A stretch of 8,128 nt of DNA from an uncultured Alcaligenaceae bacterium (GTDB lineage: Bacteria > Pseudomonadota > Gammaproteobacteria > Burkholderiales > Burkholderiaceae_B), in NCBI GenBank assembly GCA_937897265.1, contig CALCPT010000313.1, forward strand, positions 1 through 8,128, written 5' to 3'. The notes under the pieces are model-generated. The model saw only the letters and a program-made list of their open reading frames with translations, had not been told where the DNA came from and did no database searches. Positions 7,675-8,128 of this stretch are shown here, piece after piece. Made by a program: the position numbers and the translations under genes. Numbering within the stretch: position 1 is the first letter of the stretch; the number at the start of each line of letters is the position of its first letter.

Positions 7675-7691
7675 TGCGACAAAATGGTGCA
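7675..7691. promoter_or_regulatory. Putative NtrC binding site 2 (promoter-distal)
   Basis: TGCGACAAAATGGTGCA carries one perfect half-site (TGGTGCA) and one half with two mismatches, centred at 7683. It lies 23 bp, about two helical turns, from site 1, so two NtrC dimers could bind the same face of the DNA. Its right edge touches the T-tract of the bamC terminator. Confidence 0.5.
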
Positions 7692-7722
7692 AAAAAAACG
7701 ACGGCCAAGGCCGTCGTTTTTT
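7691..7722 (-). terminator. Rho-independent terminator of bamC
   Basis: On the minus strand, 20 bp after the bamC stop, CGACGGCC-TT-GGCCGTCG forms a GC-rich stem (7699-7716) followed by eight T. A-runs before the stem extend the pairing. On the plus strand the stem is followed by six T, so it could also stop transcription in that direction. It separates bamC from the urease operon, so ureD needs its own promoter between 7535 and 7690. Confidence 0.88.
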
Positions 7723-7741
7723 GTCTTAGGTAAAAATCAAA

Positions 7742-8128
7742 CTACATCTTACCGCTCAACACGCTGAGTAGCCGCTGCGCTGTGGCGCTGGTGTCTCGCA
7801 CGCCTTGTGCATCAAGCACCGTAATTTGCGTCTGATTACCTTGCTGCACCAAACGAATACGCAGCGTAGGCGCTTTAGCTGGATCTTTGCCACCAAACAG
7901 TCGACTGAAGAAGCTAGGCTCTTCACGCTTTTCGCCGGTATCAGTGTCGACGTAACGCACAAAGAACTCGCCGGCCGAACGATCACGATCGTCAACGGTG
8001 AAACCGCCCGAATCCAAGGCTACACCCACACGACGCCAAGCGCGGTCAAAGGGCTCTGCAACCACGAGCATGCTCTTGTCACTAGGCGGTGCGGTGACTT
8101 TAGGCTCTTGCGCGCCAGGAGTCGTTTG
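7742..8128 (-). CDS. bamC: Outer membrane protein assembly factor BamC, C-terminal domain (5' end outside window)
   Basis: BamC is a lipoprotein of the BAM complex that inserts beta-barrel proteins into the outer membrane. Only the last 128 residues are visible. The frame is open to the window edge, so the ATG at 8071 is internal; the lipobox and first helix-grip domain lie outside. A Pro-rich linker (EPKVTAPPSDKS) leads into LVVAEPFDRAWRRVGVALDSGGFTVDDRDRS and FFVRYVD, typical of the second helix-grip domain of betaproteobacterial BamC. It ends DTSATAQRLLSVLSGKM before TAG. FFSRLFGGKDPAKAP, between the strands, is the variable loop. The gene is followed by a strong terminator. The assignment rests on sequence character alone. 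Confidence 0.85.
   Translation of the reverse strand, partial: QTTPGAQEPKVTAPPSDKSMLVVAEPFDRAWRRVGVALDSGGFTVDDRDRSAGEFFVRYVDTDTGEKREEPSFFSRLFGGKDPAKAPTLRIRLVQQGNQTQITVLDAQGVRDTSATAQRLLSVLSGKM

Larger units (their letters stand above)
7652..7691. repeat. 12-bp perfect inverted repeat, 16-nt spacer
   Basis: TGCACCATTTTG (7652-7663) and its exact reverse complement CAAAATGGTGCA (7680-7691) flank 16 nt. The arms are the outer halves of the two NtrC-like sites, which probably explains the symmetry. Read as RNA on the minus strand it could also form a stem followed by ATTTTT, a weak second terminator reading. Confidence 0.8.

Overview
The window looks like a Burkholderiales (Betaproteobacteria) chromosome of moderate GC. 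This rests on the character of the BamC and RoxA proteins and on the ureDABCEFG gene order. I cannot name the genus. Housekeeping genes lie at both ends and a complete urease operon fills the middle.

Layout. Positions 1-759 (+) hold the C-terminal ATPase half of MutS, cut by the window edge. Positions 882-2117 (+) hold a JmjC/cupin ribosomal oxygenase of the RoxA (YcfD) type. It converges on the urease operon, with only 34 bp between roxA and ureG. From 7531 down to 2152 (-) runs ureD-ureA-ureB-ureC-ureE-ureF-ureG. All seven genes are intact, with gaps of 40 bp or less and a 4-bp ATGA overlap between ureB and ureC. A 207-bp intergenic region (7535-7741) holds the bamC terminator and what looks like the urease control region. 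The 3' end of bamC (-) occupies 7742-8128 and runs off the window.

How the genes work together. UreA, UreB and UreC form the urease apoenzyme, which converts urea to ammonia and carbamate. UreD, UreF and UreG form the GTP-driven activation complex, and UreE delivers nickel through a His-rich tail. All nickel-site and catalytic residues of UreC are present, so the enzyme should be active. No urea or nickel transporter lies in the window.

Most interesting signal. Upstream of ureD lie two tandem 17-bp palindromes that closely match the NtrC (nitrogen regulator I) site TGCACCA-N3-TGGTGCA. Their centres are 23 bp apart. A degenerate sigma-54-like element downstream would put them near -109 and -132, the classic enhancer geometry. 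Nitrogen-limitation control of the operon is therefore a concrete hypothesis. I found no evidence of an undescribed system; the rest is well-known biology with some unusual details: start-site choices, a UreF N-terminal extension, a UreE tail and metal-site variation, and an acidic insert in RoxA.
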